The notes under the pieces were generated by a model that had not been told where the DNA came from, made no database searches, and saw nothing but the letters and a program-made list of their open reading frames with translations. Both the position numbers and the translations under genes were made by a program. A stretch of 64,000 nucleotides of DNA from the NCBI RefSeq assembly GCF_017994015.1, contig NZ_JAGOLP010000002.1:1-64000 (forward strand), read 5' to 3'. This document shows, piece after piece, positions 35,512 through 44,928 of this stretch. The DNA comes from Ferrovibrio sp. Lineage in GTDB: Bacteria; Pseudomonadota; Alphaproteobacteria; Ferrovibrionales; Ferrovibrionaceae. How positions within the stretch are numbered: position 1 is the stretch's first letter; every line of letters starts with the position of its first letter.

Positions 35512-37635
35512 CTATTTCTTGAAAAAGCGCACCAAGCCGGAAAGTTCGGCGGCCTGGCTGGTCAGGGCCTGGGCGGCGGCGCTGGTTTCTTCCACCAGGG
35601 CGGCATTGCGCTGGGTCATCGCATCCATGTCGCTGGCCGCCTTGCTGACCTGCTCGATGCCGGCGGCCTGTTCGCGACTGGCGGTAGCGATTTCAGCAAT
35701 CAGCGCACTGACGGTCTGGATCGCGCCGCTGACTTCGGTGAGCGCGCTGCCGGCGCGGTTGGCCATGCCGACGCCATTGCGGATATGGCCGCCCGAGGCA
35801 TCAACAAGCTGGCGGATCTGCTTCGAGGCCGCCGCCGAACGTCCGGCCAGGCTGCGCACTTCCTGCGCCACCACGGCAAAGCCCTTGCCGGCTTCACCAG
35901 CCCGCGCCGCTTCCACAGAAGCATTCAGCGCCAGCAGATTGGTCTGAAACGCAATCTCGTTCATCAGGCTGACAATCTCGCCGATCTTGTCGGCGGATTC
36001 CTCAACCTGGCGCATCGACTGGATCAAATCCTGCGCCAGCGCGCCGCCGGCCCCCGCCTTGTCACGCGCCTGGCGCGCCATCGCATCGGCCTCGATGGCA
36101 TTCCCGGCATTCTGCCGCACGGTCTGGGCAATCTGCTGCATGGTGGCGGCGGTTTCTTCCAGCGCAGCAGCCTGGCTTTCGCTGCGCTGCGCCAGGTCCA
36201 GGCTGCCCTGGGAGATTTCCTCAGACGCGCCCTGCACCGTTTCCGCGCTCTGCGCTAGCCGGCCGGAGAAATCGCGCAGCAAGGCGGCCATGCGATTGGC
36301 GCTCTGCTTCAATTCGCCAAAGATGCCGCCATAATCACCCTGCACTTCCAGGCTCAGATCACCATGGCCCAAAGCTTCGGTGACACTGGCCAACTCGCTG
36401 GTCATGTTCTGCAACATGCTGGTGAGGTGATTGAGCTGCTGGCTCAATTGCAGGAAAAAACCTTCCTTGCCATCGGGCGCCACCCGGCTGGAAAGGTCGC
36501 CGGCCACCACGCGGGCGACAAAATCCGCCACCTCGCCGGCCGCCACTTTCTCGCGCGCCTGGGCTGCGGCGCGGGCCTGGGCCTCGGCTTCCTGACGCGC
36601 CTGGGCCCGGCGCGCTTCCAGCAGACGCTGCGCGGCGCCTTCCTGCGCAGCGGCATGGCGGCCACGCAATTCCGCCAGCGCACCATTGCCGCCGCCAACA
36701 ATGGCGAGGCCGAAACGCATGCCGCGGGCAAAAAGCTGCACCAGGCGGCGTTCGGCGGCATCCATCTCCACACCGGCCAGAGCGCGCAGATCGGCCGCCA
36801 CGCGGTCACGCACCTGATTGACCACGGCAATGCGCCTTGTGGCTTGATCGAACCAATGCGGCGCCGCCACACCGCCGACATGGCCGAGCGCAAAACCTTC
36901 ATACACTTTGCTGCGCAAAGCCAGCAGATCGGTCCAGGCCACATCCTGGCGCGCCTGTTGCAGCATCGCTGCCTGTTCCGGCGTAGCGCGGGCGGCGAAG
37001 GCGGCGAAATCGGCTTCCTGCATATAGGCCAGCGCCATGTAGCGCTGATAGACCGGCAGTTCGAACCGTCCCGCCGCCAGCGCAGCCGAGCCGGTGGCGC
37101 GTTCCTGAGCGGATTTCTCCAAACCTTCCAGCAGCGCAATGAAGGCATCCAGCATGCGGATCAGGCGCGGATGCTCCAGCGCCAGGCCGATCTGCAACAG
37201 GGTTTCGAGTTCGCTGCGTACCGCCTGGGTCCAGTTCTGGAACGATTGTGGCGCATTGAATTGCAGCGCATCGATCGCCGGCCGGGCAGCGCGGGCGCGA
37301 TCCAGCCCGGCCGTGGCGGCATCGGCTGCCGCCACCAGCGGCTTCAGCAAAGCAAAGGCCCGGCAGGCTTCAAGCGCCACCTGCCGGGCCGCTATCCGTT
37401 CATTCAGTGCCTGCCGCGCCTTGGCCAATTCCGGCTTGAATTGCTGCCCCTTGCTGCCGATGTAAAGTGCGCTTGAGCCACGTTCGCCTTGCAGGCAATG
37501 CAGCACGTCGCTGACCGCGATGGCATAGCCGATGGCGGCACGGGCTTCCTGGGCCTGGGCCGCCAGACGCTGGCGCTGGGCCAGGCGCTTGGCGGCATAG
37601 GCGATGAAATCAAGCAGTTCTATTGGGTCGGGCAA
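35512..37635 (-). CDS. soluble methyl-accepting chemotaxis protein with NIT sensor domain
   Basis: 707 aa with no membrane helices, so cytoplasmic. Residues about 10-290 match the nitrate/nitrite-sensing NIT domain ([17 protein letters not shown] is its signature). Two HAMP-like segments follow ([13 protein letters not shown] and [17 protein letters not shown]), then a long MA signalling coil with the hairpin tip [42 protein letters not shown]. No CheR-docking pentapeptide at the end. Start is TTG 37635, directly after an in-frame stop, with GGAG 11 bases upstream. Lies 51 bases after cynS with no terminator for that strand between, so probably the last gene of the cyanate operon. Confidence 0.9.
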   Translation of the reverse strand: MPDPIELLDFIAYAAKRLAQRQRLAAQAQEARAAIGYAIAVSDVLHCLQGERGSSALYIGSKGQQFKPELAKARQALNERIAARQVALEACRAFALLKPLVAAADAATAGLDRARAARPAIDALQFNAPQSFQNWTQAVRSELETLLQIGLALEHPRLIRMLDAFIALLEGLEKSAQERATGSAALAAGRFELPVYQRYMALAYMQEADFAAFAARATPEQAAMLQQARQDVAWTDLLALRSKVYEGFALGHVGGVAAPHWFDQATRRIAVVNQVRDRVAADLRALAGVEMDAAERRLVQLFARGMRFGLAIVGGGNGALAELRGRHAAAQEGAAQRLLEARRAQARQEAEAQARAAAQAREKVAAGEVADFVARVVAGDLSSRVAPDGKEGFFLQLSQQLNHLTSMLQNMTSELASVTEALGHGDLSLEVQGDYGGIFGELKQSANRMAALLRDFSGRLAQSAETVQGASEEISQGSLDLAQRSESQAAALEETAATMQQIAQTVRQNAGNAIEADAMARQARDKAGAGGALAQDLIQSMRQVEESADKIGEIVSLMNEIAFQTNLLALNASVEAARAGEAGKGFAVVAQEVRSLAGRSAAASKQIRQLVDASGGHIRNGVGMANRAGSALTEVSGAIQTVSALIAEIATASREQAAGIEQVSKAASDMDAMTQRNAALVEETSAAAQALTSQAAELSGLVRFFKK

Positions 37636-37686
37636 TCAGCAGGACACTCCATTCCGGGGGGGCTTGGCTGGCTTTTTTTGTTTTTC

Positions 37687-38136
37687 TTAGTAACGCTTGT
37701 AATCGAGGAACTTGCCGGTCATCACGATCTTGACGCGATCACCCTTGGGATCGGGCAGGCGTTCCATCGTCATGTTGAAATCAATCGCCGACATGATGCC
37801 GTCGCCGAATTCCTCGTGGATCAATTCCTTCCAGGTAGTGCCGTAAACCTGCACCAGCTCGTAGAAGCGATAGATCGTCGGATCGGTCGGCGGCCCCGGC
37901 GGCAGCGAGCCGCGATACGGCACTTCGGTCAGCAAAGTCTCTTCCAGCTTGCTGAGGCCAAACAGCTTGGCCGCCTTCTTGGCCTGCTCCGGCAGCAGCT
38001 TCATCTGGCCGAGCAGGCCGCAGGTGAGGTAGATGGTCGATTCCTTGGGATCGATCTTCTTGGTGATGTCTTTCCAGGTCCAGCCCTTGAGGCGCTTGGC
38101 ATCCAGGATCTTCTCGGTCACTTCGCTGCGCTGCAC
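37687..38136 (-). CDS. cynS: cyanate hydratase (cyanase)
   Basis: 149-aa enzyme converting cyanate and bicarbonate to ammonia and CO2. Catalytic residues keep the family spacing: R90, E93 and S116 (compare R96, E99, S122 of E. coli CynS). Conserved YRFYELVQVYG and C-terminal KIVMTGKFLDYKRY are clear. An ATPase gene of a nitrate/cyanate-type importer ends 26 bases upstream, so transport and breakdown are encoded together. Confidence 0.98.
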   Translation of the reverse strand: MQRSEVTEKILDAKRLKGWTWKDITKKIDPKESTIYLTCGLLGQMKLLPEQAKKAAKLFGLSKLEETLLTEVPYRGSLPPGPPTDPTIYRFYELVQVYGTTWKELIHEEFGDGIMSAIDFNMTMERLPDPKGDRVKIVMTGKFLDYKRY

Positions 38137-38162
38137 TTTTTTTCTCCTTGGTCCTTACCTAA

Positions 38163-39047
38163 TCAATCGGCTGCATCATGCAGGCCGGCTTCACGCGCCG
38201 GCGTCGTCGCACTGGCATAGACATGCGGCGGCTTGCGCGGATCGTAATCTGCTGGCGGCACGAAGTTCTTGGAACGCCGCACCAGGAAATCCAGCAGGTG
38301 GTTGCGGATCGGGTAATATTCCGGCTGCTGGTGCAGGGTTTCACGCTGGCGATCCTTCGGCAGCGTGTTGACCAGCACTTCGGCAATCCGCGCCTGTGGC
38401 CCGTTGGTCATCAGCACAATGCGGTCGGCGAGCAGGATCGCCTCATCCACATCATGCGTGATCATGAACACGGTAAGCCCGGTGGCGGCCCGGATGCGCA
38501 AAACCTCGTCCTGCAAGGTGCCACGGGTCAGGGCATCGAGAGCCGAGAAGGGCTCGTCCATCAGCAGCATCTTCGGCTCAATCGAGAGCGCGCGGGCAAT
38601 GCCGACACGCTGCTTCATGCCGCCGGAAAGCTGTGACGGCTTTTTCGCCTCGGCGCCGGCCAGGCCAACCATGGCGATGAATTTGCGCGCCTGTTCGCGC
38701 ACCTTTTCCTTGCTCCATTTCGGCCAGCGCGAGGCCACCGCGAAGCCGACATTCTGCTCAACACTCATCCACGGCATCAGCGCATGGCTCTGGAACACCA
38801 CGGCGCGATCCAGGCTGGGGCCATCCACTTCCTTGCCTTCCAGCAGGATGGCGCCCTCGGATGGCTTGTCGAGGCCAGCCAGGATATTGAGCACCGTGGT
38901 CTTGCCGCAGCCGGAATGGCCGATGATGCAGACAAACTCACCCTGTTCGATATTGAGCCAGGCATGTTCAAACACCGTGGTGCTGCCGCCCGCCGGATTG
39001 GCGAAGCGGCGCGCCAGGTCTTGCACTTGGATGAAAGGCTGGGTCAT
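38163..39047 (-). CDS. ABC transporter ATPase, nitrate/cyanate type (NrtD/CynD-like)
   Basis: 294-aa ATPase with Walker A GHSGCGKTT, signature LSGGMKQRVGIARAL, Walker B MLLMDEPFSALD and H-loop ITHDVDEA. The sequence matches the NrtC/NrtD/SsuB/TauB group that pairs with NrtA-type binding proteins. Longer C-terminal tail (about 40 residues) than usual, without the regulatory NrtA-like domain of NrtC. Gene follows the permease after 8 bases. Confidence 0.93.
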   Translation of the reverse strand: MTQPFIQVQDLARRFANPAGGSTTVFEHAWLNIEQGEFVCIIGHSGCGKTTVLNILAGLDKPSEGAILLEGKEVDGPSLDRAVVFQSHALMPWMSVEQNVGFAVASRWPKWSKEKVREQARKFIAMVGLAGAEAKKPSQLSGGMKQRVGIARALSIEPKMLLMDEPFSALDALTRGTLQDEVLRIRAATGLTVFMITHDVDEAILLADRIVLMTNGPQARIAEVLVNTLPKDRQRETLHQQPEYYPIRNHLLDFLVRRSKNFVPPADYDPRKPPHVYASATTPAREAGLHDAAD

Positions 39048-39055
39048 GGCGGGCC

Positions 39056-39895
39056 TTACTCGGGATAAGTGACAAGGCGCACGGCAATGCCGAGCAGTTG
39101 ATCAAGCAGCATGCCGACCACGCCGATGAACAGGATGGCGTTGATCACGTTGGCGATGGAAAGATTGTTCCACTCGTTCCAGACGAAATAACCGATGCCG
39201 GTACCGCCCACGAGCATCTCGGCTGCGACGATCACCAGCCAGGCAATCGAGATCGAGATGCGCATGCCGGTGAGGATGGTGGGCGCCGCTGCCGGCAGGA
39301 TGACGCGGAAGATGCGGCGGAAAGTGCCAACTTCCAAAGTGAGCGCCACGTTGAGCCATTCTTTCCGCACATTCGCCACGGCGAAGGCGGTGTTGGTCAG
39401 CATCGGCCAGACCGAGCAGATGAAGATGACGAAGATCGACGAGATGCCGCTATCCTTGATCGTGTAGAGCGCCAGCGGCATCCAGGCCAGCGGCGAGACC
39501 GGCCGCATCACCTGAATGAACGGATCAAGCGCCTGGCGGAAGAGCGGCGACAGGCCGATCAGGAAACCCAGCGGCACCGCCACGATCACTGCCAGGCCAA
39601 AACCGAGCGCAACGCGGCCGATCGAATAGACCAGCTGGATGCCGATGCCCTGGTCATTGGGGCCTTTGATATAAAACGGGTCAGCAAGATGCGCGCCCAG
39701 CACCTTGGCGACATCCCACGGCCCCGGCATGGCCGATTTGCCCTGCGTGGCCGTGAGACCCATAAGCTTGGCATATTCAGGATCCATCGCCTGCGTGGCG
39801 CCGGTGCCCATGGTGCCGATCTGCCAGGCGGCAAGCAGCGCAATGAGCAGGGCAACCGATACTGCGGCGGCACGCAGGCGAAAGGATACCTTCAT
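39056..39895 (-). CDS. ABC transporter permease, nitrate/cyanate type (NrtB-like)
   Basis: 279-aa permease. One N-terminal helix, then a periplasmic segment, then the BPD_transp_1 core with MRPVSPLAWMPLALYTIKDSGISSIFVIFICSVWPML and the EAA-like loop ILPAAAPTILTGMRISISIAWLVIVAAEML. Strong resemblance to NrtB/SsuC-type permeases. Lies between binding protein (2-base gap) and ATPase (8-base gap). Confidence 0.93.
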   Translation of the reverse strand: MKVSFRLRAAAVSVALLIALLAAWQIGTMGTGATQAMDPEYAKLMGLTATQGKSAMPGPWDVAKVLGAHLADPFYIKGPNDQGIGIQLVYSIGRVALGFGLAVIVAVPLGFLIGLSPLFRQALDPFIQVMRPVSPLAWMPLALYTIKDSGISSIFVIFICSVWPMLTNTAFAVANVRKEWLNVALTLEVGTFRRIFRVILPAAAPTILTGMRISISIAWLVIVAAEMLVGGTGIGYFVWNEWNNLSIANVINAILFIGVVGMLLDQLLGIAVRLVTYPE

Positions 39896-39897
39896 GG

Positions 39898-41295
39898 TCA
39901 GGCTCGCTTGATCTTGAACGAGTTGATGTATTCAGCCGGCTTCGAAGGGTCGAAAGCCTTGCCCATCACCGAGAAGGTCTTGTACGGGCTGGAGGGCGCC
40001 GTGAGACCAACATCCTGCATCAGCTTGGCCGTGTCGGTGGCGAGGAAAACCTGCTCGGCCACCTTCTGGTAATCCACATCACCCTTGAGCTGGCCCCAGC
40101 GCTTCATCTGGGTCAGAATCCAGATGCCAAAGCTCTGCCATGGGAAAGGCGCAAAATCGATGCGATCCGGCACCTTCTTCACATTGCCCAGGCCATCGGC
40201 GAATGTGCCGGTCAGCACCTGTTCAACCACCGTCACCGGCTGGTTGAGATAGGCCGCCGGCGCAATCGCCTCGGCGATCTGTTTGCGGTTCTCCGCCTTG
40301 GTGGCATAGGCGGTGGCTTCGATGATGGCGCGCAGCAGGGCGCGATAGGTGTTGGGCTGGCTGGTGACAAATTCCTGGCTGGCGGCAAAGGCGCAGCAGG
40401 GATGGCCGTCCCAGATTTCCTTGGTCAGCAGATGGATGAAGCCGACGCCGTCATAGACCGCACGCTGGTTCACCGGATCCGGCGCCAGGAAGCCGTCGAT
40501 ATTGTCGGCGCGCAGATTGGCCACCATCTCTGGCGGCGGCACCGAGCGGATCTGCACATCGGTATCCGGGTCGATGCCATGTTCGGCCAGGTAATAGCGC
40601 AGCAGGTAATTGTGCATCGAATAATCGAACGGCACCGCGAGCTTGAAGCCCTTCCACTGCTTCGGGTCGCGCTTGTCCTTGTGCTTCATCGCCAGGGTGA
40701 TGGCCTGGCCGTTGATATTCTCCACCGCCGGCATGGTGTAGGGGATCGGGTTTGAGCCGCTGCCGGTGGTGATCGCCAGCGGCATCGGCGACAGCATATG
40801 CGCGGCGTCGTATTCCTTGTTGATGGTCTTGTCGCGGATCACCGCCCAGCCGGCAGTTTTCACCACTTCCACATTCAGGCCATGCTTGGAATAGAAACCC
40901 ATCGGATGCGCCATGATGATCGGCGTGGCGCAGGTGATGGCGATGAAGCCAACCTTGAGGTCCTTCTTTTCCAGCGGCGCCTTGTCCTGGGCGAACACCT
41001 CGCGCGCGGTGGCGAGCGGGAAGAACTGCTCCACCGCCGAAAGCAGCGTGCCGGCACCCACGGCATGCAGCACGCGGCGACGGGTCACGTCATTCGGGAT
41101 CAGGGCGCGGATCACCGCCTGGTCCACGGCGCTGGTCAGGCGCTTTTCCTCATCGGCGGCGGTGGTCAGGCGAAGCTGGGTCTGCCGCTGCCATTCCGCC
41201 ACATCGGCGTTATGCGCCGACAGGCTGTGATGCTGGCCGCAGGGGCAGGCATCCAGCCGGGTATTGGCGTCGAAGGGATCTTGGAACAGCGACAT
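39898..41295 (-). CDS. nitrate/cyanate-type ABC substrate-binding protein (NrtA/CynA family) with Cys-His N-terminal extension
   Basis: 465 aa. The binding fold (residues about 110-465) is of the NrtA/CmpA type: KVGFIAITCATPIIMAHPMGFYSKHGLNVEVVKTAGWAVIRDKTINKEYDAAHMLSPMPLA. Unusually the twin-arginine export motif TRRRVLHAVGAGTLL is at residues 71-85, after a 70-residue head with CPCGQHHSLSAH at 17-28. Such a head may bind metal or a cofactor before export. RBS GGAGG precedes ATG 41295. First gene of the cyanase operon, behind a sigma-54 promoter. Confidence 0.92.
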   Translation of the reverse strand: MSLFQDPFDANTRLDACPCGQHHSLSAHNADVAEWQRQTQLRLTTAADEEKRLTSAVDQAVIRALIPNDVTRRRVLHAVGAGTLLSAVEQFFPLATAREVFAQDKAPLEKKDLKVGFIAITCATPIIMAHPMGFYSKHGLNVEVVKTAGWAVIRDKTINKEYDAAHMLSPMPLAITTGSGSNPIPYTMPAVENINGQAITLAMKHKDKRDPKQWKGFKLAVPFDYSMHNYLLRYYLAEHGIDPDTDVQIRSVPPPEMVANLRADNIDGFLAPDPVNQRAVYDGVGFIHLLTKEIWDGHPCCAFAASQEFVTSQPNTYRALLRAIIEATAYATKAENRKQIAEAIAPAAYLNQPVTVVEQVLTGTFADGLGNVKKVPDRIDFAPFPWQSFGIWILTQMKRWGQLKGDVDYQKVAEQVFLATDTAKLMQDVGLTAPSSPYKTFSVMGKAFDPSKPAEYINSFKIKRA

Positions 41296-41330
41296 GGCGG
41301 TGGCCTCCGTCTCTCGTGTTGCCTAAATTC

Positions 41331-41352
41331 CGGGCAAAACATTGTTTGCCCG
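41331..41352 (-). promoter_or_regulatory. leader stem-loop of the cyanate operon
   Basis: CGGGCAAA (41331-41338) and TTTGCCCG (41345-41352) form an 8-bp stem with a 6-base loop within the predicted 5' leader, just after the predicted start point. It could stabilise the transcript, be an attenuator or bind a repressor. Only the repeat is seen. Confidence 0.5.
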
Positions 41353-41372
41353 AAACAACTGCACACACAGCA

Positions 41373-41387
41373 GCAAGCTTCATGCCA
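41373..41387 (-). promoter_or_regulatory. sigma-54 (-24/-12) promoter of the cyanate/NIT operon
   Basis: Read on the minus strand: TGGCATG-AAGC-TTGC followed by T. It matches the consensus TGGCACG-N4-TTGCW with one change and has exact GG-N10-GC spacing. Predicted transcription start near 41361, about 66 bases before the binding-protein ATG. The divergent neighbour encodes a sigma-54 activator, which supports the call. Confidence 0.8.
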
Positions 41388-41457
41388 TGTTTACCACCTA
41401 GAGCGGGAAAGCCGGGATTCCGCCAATCACTTAGCGCCGATTATGCTTGGAAGCGAT

Positions 41458-41471
41458 TACGAATATTCGTA
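41458..41471. promoter_or_regulatory. 14-bp perfect palindrome, possible activator site 1
   Basis: TACGAATATTCGTA, roughly 97-110 bases upstream of the predicted sigma-54 start point and 54 bases before the activator gene. Distance suits an enhancer site. Confidence 0.55.
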
Positions 41472-41472
41472 T

Positions 41473-41512
41473 ATTATGATAATCCGTAGTCCATACTACG
41501 AATTATCATAAT
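41473..41512. promoter_or_regulatory. 40-bp inverted repeat, possible activator site 2
   Basis: Arms ATTATGATAATCCGTAGT (41473-41490) and ACTACGAATTATCATAAT (41495-41512) are complementary at 17 of 18 positions around CCAT. It ends 12 bases before the activator ATG, so it may also mediate autoregulation. Confidence 0.65.
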
Positions 41513-41524
41513 TGGGCGATCAGC

Positions 41525-43432
41525 ATGAGTGAATCCGGCGCGGGCTATGGCGCGGCCTTTGAACAGAACCCGGATGCGATGCTGGTGGCCGATCCCTATG
41601 GCGGCACGGTGCTGGATGCCAATCCGGCTGCCTGCCGCCTGCTGGGCTATGATCGTGCCGCTTTGCGCGGCATCTCCATGGCTGCATTGCATCCCGGGCA
41701 GATACCCGCCCTGATGGTGTTCAGCGAGGCGGTGCTGACCAAGGGCCAGTATTGGAGCAGCGAGCTGCGGCCGCGCCATGCCGCCGGGCGTGAGCTGAAG
41801 ATGGAATATGCCGGCGCCGTGCTGGTCGATCAGGATCAGCCGCCGCGCCTGCTGCTCACGCTCGGCGACCTGGAAGCGCGCCGGCGCCGCCAGGTGGATG
41901 AAGCAGCGGCAGGCTATGTACGCAGCGGCCTGAACGAATGGCAGCGCGTTGAGCGTTTTTTCCGCGATATGGAGCGTGAGAACCAGCTGATCCTGCGCGC
42001 TGCCGGCGAAGGCATCTATGGCGTGAATGCCGAGGGCAAGACCACCTTTGTCAATCCCGCCGCCGAGCGCATGCTGGGCTGGCCGGCCGAGGAGCTGGTG
42101 GGCAAGGACATGCACACCATCGTGCACCATACGCGGCATGACGGCGCGCATTACCCGCATGAGGCCTGCCCGATCTATGCCGCCTTCCGTGACGGCGCGG
42201 TGCATCAGGTGGATAACGAAGTGTTCTGGCACCGCTCGGGCCGCCCGGTCTGGGTGGAATATACCTCCACGCCGATCCGCGACCGTGGCGTGGTGGTGGG
42301 CGCGGTGATCGTGTTCCGCGATATCGGCCATCGCCGCGAGGCCGAGGAAAAGCTGCGCGCCGCCCTGGCTGAGGTTGACAGCCTGCGCCAGCGGCTGGAA
42401 CTGGAGAATGCCTATCTGCAGGAGGAAATCCGCCTGGAGGGCAATCATCGCGGCATTATCGGCCAATCGGCGGCGATCCAGAATATCCTGCGCCAGATCG
42501 ACCTGGTGGCGCCGACCGATGCCACCGTCCTGGTGACTGGCGAAAGCGGCACCGGCAAGGAGTTGATTGCCCGCGCCATCCATGATGCCAGCAAACGCTG
42601 CGACCGGCCGCTGATCCGGGTCAATTGCGCTGCCATCCCGCGCGAATTATTCGAGAGCGAGTTTTTCGGCCATGTCAAAGGCGCCTTCACCGGCGCGTTG
42701 CGGGATCGTGTCGGGCGGTTTGAACTGGCCGATGGCGGCAGCCTGTTCCTGGATGAAGTAGGCGAAATTCCGCTCGAATTGCAGGGCAAGTTGCTGCGCG
42801 TGTTGCAAGAGGGGCATTTTGAGCGGGTGGGCGAGGAGCGCACGCGGCAAGTGGATGTGCGCGTCATTGCCGCCACCAACCGCGACCTGAAACAGGAAGT
42901 GCGCCTGGGCCGTTTCCGCGAGGACCTTTATTTCCGCCTTAATGTGGTGCCGATTGAATCCGTGCCGTTGCGTGAACGGCGCGAGGATATCGCGCTGCTG
43001 GCAACGCATTTCCTGCGCGGCGCCAGCCGCAAGCTGAAAACCAGCGACCTGCGCCTGACCGAAGGCGACATGCGCCGCCTGACGCGCTACGACTGGCCCG
43101 GCAATGTGCGCGAACTGGAAAACGTGATCGAGCGCGGCACCATCCTGGCGCGCCAGGGCCGGCTGCGGCTGGACCTGCCCGATACCACGCCGCCCGATGC
43201 GCGTCCGGCGGCGGCACCCATTGCTGAGCAGGTGCCAACCGGGGAAGTACTGACCGAAAGCGACCGCCGCGCCCGCGACCGGCGCAATATCCTGGCCGCG
43301 CTGGAAGCCAGCAACGGCCGGATATTCGGCCCTGGCGGCGCCGCCGAACGGCTGGATGTGAAACCCACCACGCTGGCGTCACGCCTCAAGGCACTAGGCA
43401 TCAAAGCCGGCAGGCGCAGCGCATCAATCTAG
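41525..43432 (+). CDS. PAS-domain sigma-54-dependent transcriptional activator
   Basis: 635-aa enhancer-binding protein. Two PAS domains (about 5-115 and 150-270; the second has the [14 protein letters not shown] motif), a coiled linker, then the AAA+ domain: Walker A GESGTGKE at 339-346, the sigma-54 contact loop GAFTGA at 386-391, Walker [14 protein letters not shown] at 404-416. A Fis-type helix-turn-helix ends the protein ([23 protein letters not shown]). No receiver domain, so PAS ligands or redox state probably set activity. Divergent from the cyanate operon with its sigma-54 promoter. Confidence 0.95.
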   Translation: MSESGAGYGAAFEQNPDAMLVADPYGGTVLDANPAACRLLGYDRAALRGISMAALHPGQIPALMVFSEAVLTKGQYWSSELRPRHAAGRELKMEYAGAVLVDQDQPPRLLLTLGDLEARRRRQVDEAAAGYVRSGLNEWQRVERFFRDMERENQLILRAAGEGIYGVNAEGKTTFVNPAAERMLGWPAEELVGKDMHTIVHHTRHDGAHYPHEACPIYAAFRDGAVHQVDNEVFWHRSGRPVWVEYTSTPIRDRGVVVGAVIVFRDIGHRREAEEKLRAALAEVDSLRQRLELENAYLQEEIRLEGNHRGIIGQSAAIQNILRQIDLVAPTDATVLVTGESGTGKELIARAIHDASKRCDRPLIRVNCAAIPRELFESEFFGHVKGAFTGALRDRVGRFELADGGSLFLDEVGEIPLELQGKLLRVLQEGHFERVGEERTRQVDVRVIAATNRDLKQEVRLGRFREDLYFRLNVVPIESVPLRERREDIALLATHFLRGASRKLKTSDLRLTEGDMRRLTRYDWPGNVRELENVIERGTILARQGRLRLDLPDTTPPDARPAAAPIAEQVPTGEVLTESDRRARDRRNILAALEASNGRIFGPGGAAERLDVKPTTLASRLKALGIKAGRRSASI

Positions 43433-43444
43433 GCGCCACAAGCC

Positions 43445-43837
43445 CTATTGCGGCTCGCTGCCGAAGCCGTGCATGCGGCGGGCAAATTGCAGGCCGATCA
43501 GCGCGCCCTTGAATTTGGGCAGCAGCCAGAGTGACAGGATCAGGGTGAGCGGCAGCCACAGCACCATATGCAGCCATTCCGGCGGCTGCGCCTTCTGTTC
43601 CAGCAGCAGCATCAGCGGCACGATGATATGGCCCACCAGCAGGATGGTGAAATAGGGCGGCGCATCATCGGCGCGATGACCATCCAGCCGCAGGCCGCAT
43701 TGCGGGCAGCTTTCCTGCACCTTGAGAAAGCCGCCGAAGATGCGGCCCTGGCCACATTCCGGGCAGCGCCCGCGCCAGCCGCGCCATAGCGAAAGCTGGG
43801 TATCGCGCGGCACCTGCAAACCCTCTGCCATGCTCAT
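43445..43837 (-). CDS. DUF983 zinc-ribbon membrane protein
   Basis: 130-aa protein. A zinc ribbon with CPECG (C25, C28) and CPQCG (C44, C47) is followed by the DUF983 signature ADDAPPYFTILLVGHIIVP and two membrane helices. Start ATG 43837 overlaps the corA stop as ATGA; ATG 43843 and 43831 are alternatives. Function unknown; family members are often near cytochrome oxidase genes, not here. Confidence 0.9.
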   Translation of the reverse strand: MSMAEGLQVPRDTQLSLWRGWRGRCPECGQGRIFGGFLKVQESCPQCGLRLDGHRADDAPPYFTILLVGHIIVPLMLLLEQKAQPPEWLHMVLWLPLTLILSLWLLPKFKGALIGLQFARRMHGFGSEPQ

Positions 43838-44832
43838 AACCATCCCTTACGCTTGAACCACCAATAGGGCAGCACCGCAGAGCCGATCATGATCAGGATC
43901 GCCATCGGATAGCCGAAGGTCCAGTCCAGTTCCGGCATGGTGTGGAAATTCATGCCGTAGATACTGGCAATCAGGGTGGGCGGCAGGAATACTGTGGCCG
44001 CCACCGAGAAAATCTTGATGATCTTGGTCTGCTGGATGTTGATCAGGCCTAAAGTGGCATCGAGCAGGAAATTGCCCTTATGCGCCAGGAAGCCGGATTG
44101 CTCGGAAAGCGACTGCACGTCGCGCGCCAGGGTCTTGAGCCATTGCCGGCTTTCCTTGGTGCCGCGCTGCTCGGTCAGCGCCAGGTTGAGAAAAGCCACC
44201 AGGCGGTTGAGATTCATCAGGCTGTCGCGGATGCGGCTGTTGAGATCCTCGATGCGGCCAAGATTACGCACCGCTTCCTCAAGATCGGCATCATCCGGTT
44301 CCTCGCGCGCACCATCGGCGCGATAGCCGAAGATCGAGCGCGACAATTGATCGAGGTCACGCGCTGCCCATTCCAGCACGTCGGCGGCGCGGTCGATGAT
44401 GGCATCGAGCAGGCCGCAAAGCGTGGCATCCGGCGTGGCGCAGAGCGACGGCGTGCGCATGGCGCGGCCGATGAAAGACCGGAAGGCCTGCGGATCGGCA
44501 TAACGCAATGTCACCAGCGCACGATGCGAGCGGATGAAGGTGATCGGCGTGGTTTGCGGCAGCGGCGTTTCGGCATGGAACAGCACATTGGCGGTCATGT
44601 AGCTGACATCGGCCTCGCGGTAGAGCCGGCTGGAGATTTCAATCTCCTGCATCTCCTCGCGGGTCGGCATTTCCAGGCCGAGCAGGGCTTCCACAGCCTT
44701 TTCCTCGGCCGGTGTCGGCTCCATCAGGTCAAGCCAGACCACACCTTCGGGCAGGGCCTCCGCCAGAGTATCGGCGGGGCCGAGTTCGATCCTTTGCAGC
44801 AGCGTGCCTTGCGGCAGGTAGGCTGTGATCAT
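43834..44832 (-). CDS. corA: CorA-type magnesium transporter
   Basis: 332-aa cation channel. The C-terminal pair of helices holds the selectivity motif YGMNF, followed by MPELDWTFGYPMAILIMIGSAVLPYWWFKRKGW. The N-terminal domain is the usual alpha/beta cytoplasmic funnel with LGLEMPTREEMQEIEISSRL. Overlaps the DUF983 gene by 4 bases. Confidence 0.95.
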   Translation of the reverse strand: MITAYLPQGTLLQRIELGPADTLAEALPEGVVWLDLMEPTPAEEKAVEALLGLEMPTREEMQEIEISSRLYREADVSYMTANVLFHAETPLPQTTPITFIRSHRALVTLRYADPQAFRSFIGRAMRTPSLCATPDATLCGLLDAIIDRAADVLEWAARDLDQLSRSIFGYRADGAREEPDDADLEEAVRNLGRIEDLNSRIRDSLMNLNRLVAFLNLALTEQRGTKESRQWLKTLARDVQSLSEQSGFLAHKGNFLLDATLGLINIQQTKIIKIFSVAATVFLPPTLIASIYGMNFHTMPELDWTFGYPMAILIMIGSAVLPYWWFKRKGWL

Positions 44833-44928
44833 GGCCGGAATCCGGAATGTGAAGGGGGAGGAAGCCGCCCGCCTTGTAGACCCGTTAAGCGCCGAGGGGA
44901 ACCCTGAAAATTGCCCTGCGGCGAATTG

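Noticed and set aside
37655..37682. G-run and T-run between cynS and the chemoreceptor as a terminator
   Set aside because: The T-run follows on the plus strand, where no gene ends; on the coding (minus) strand no stem plus T-tract is formed.
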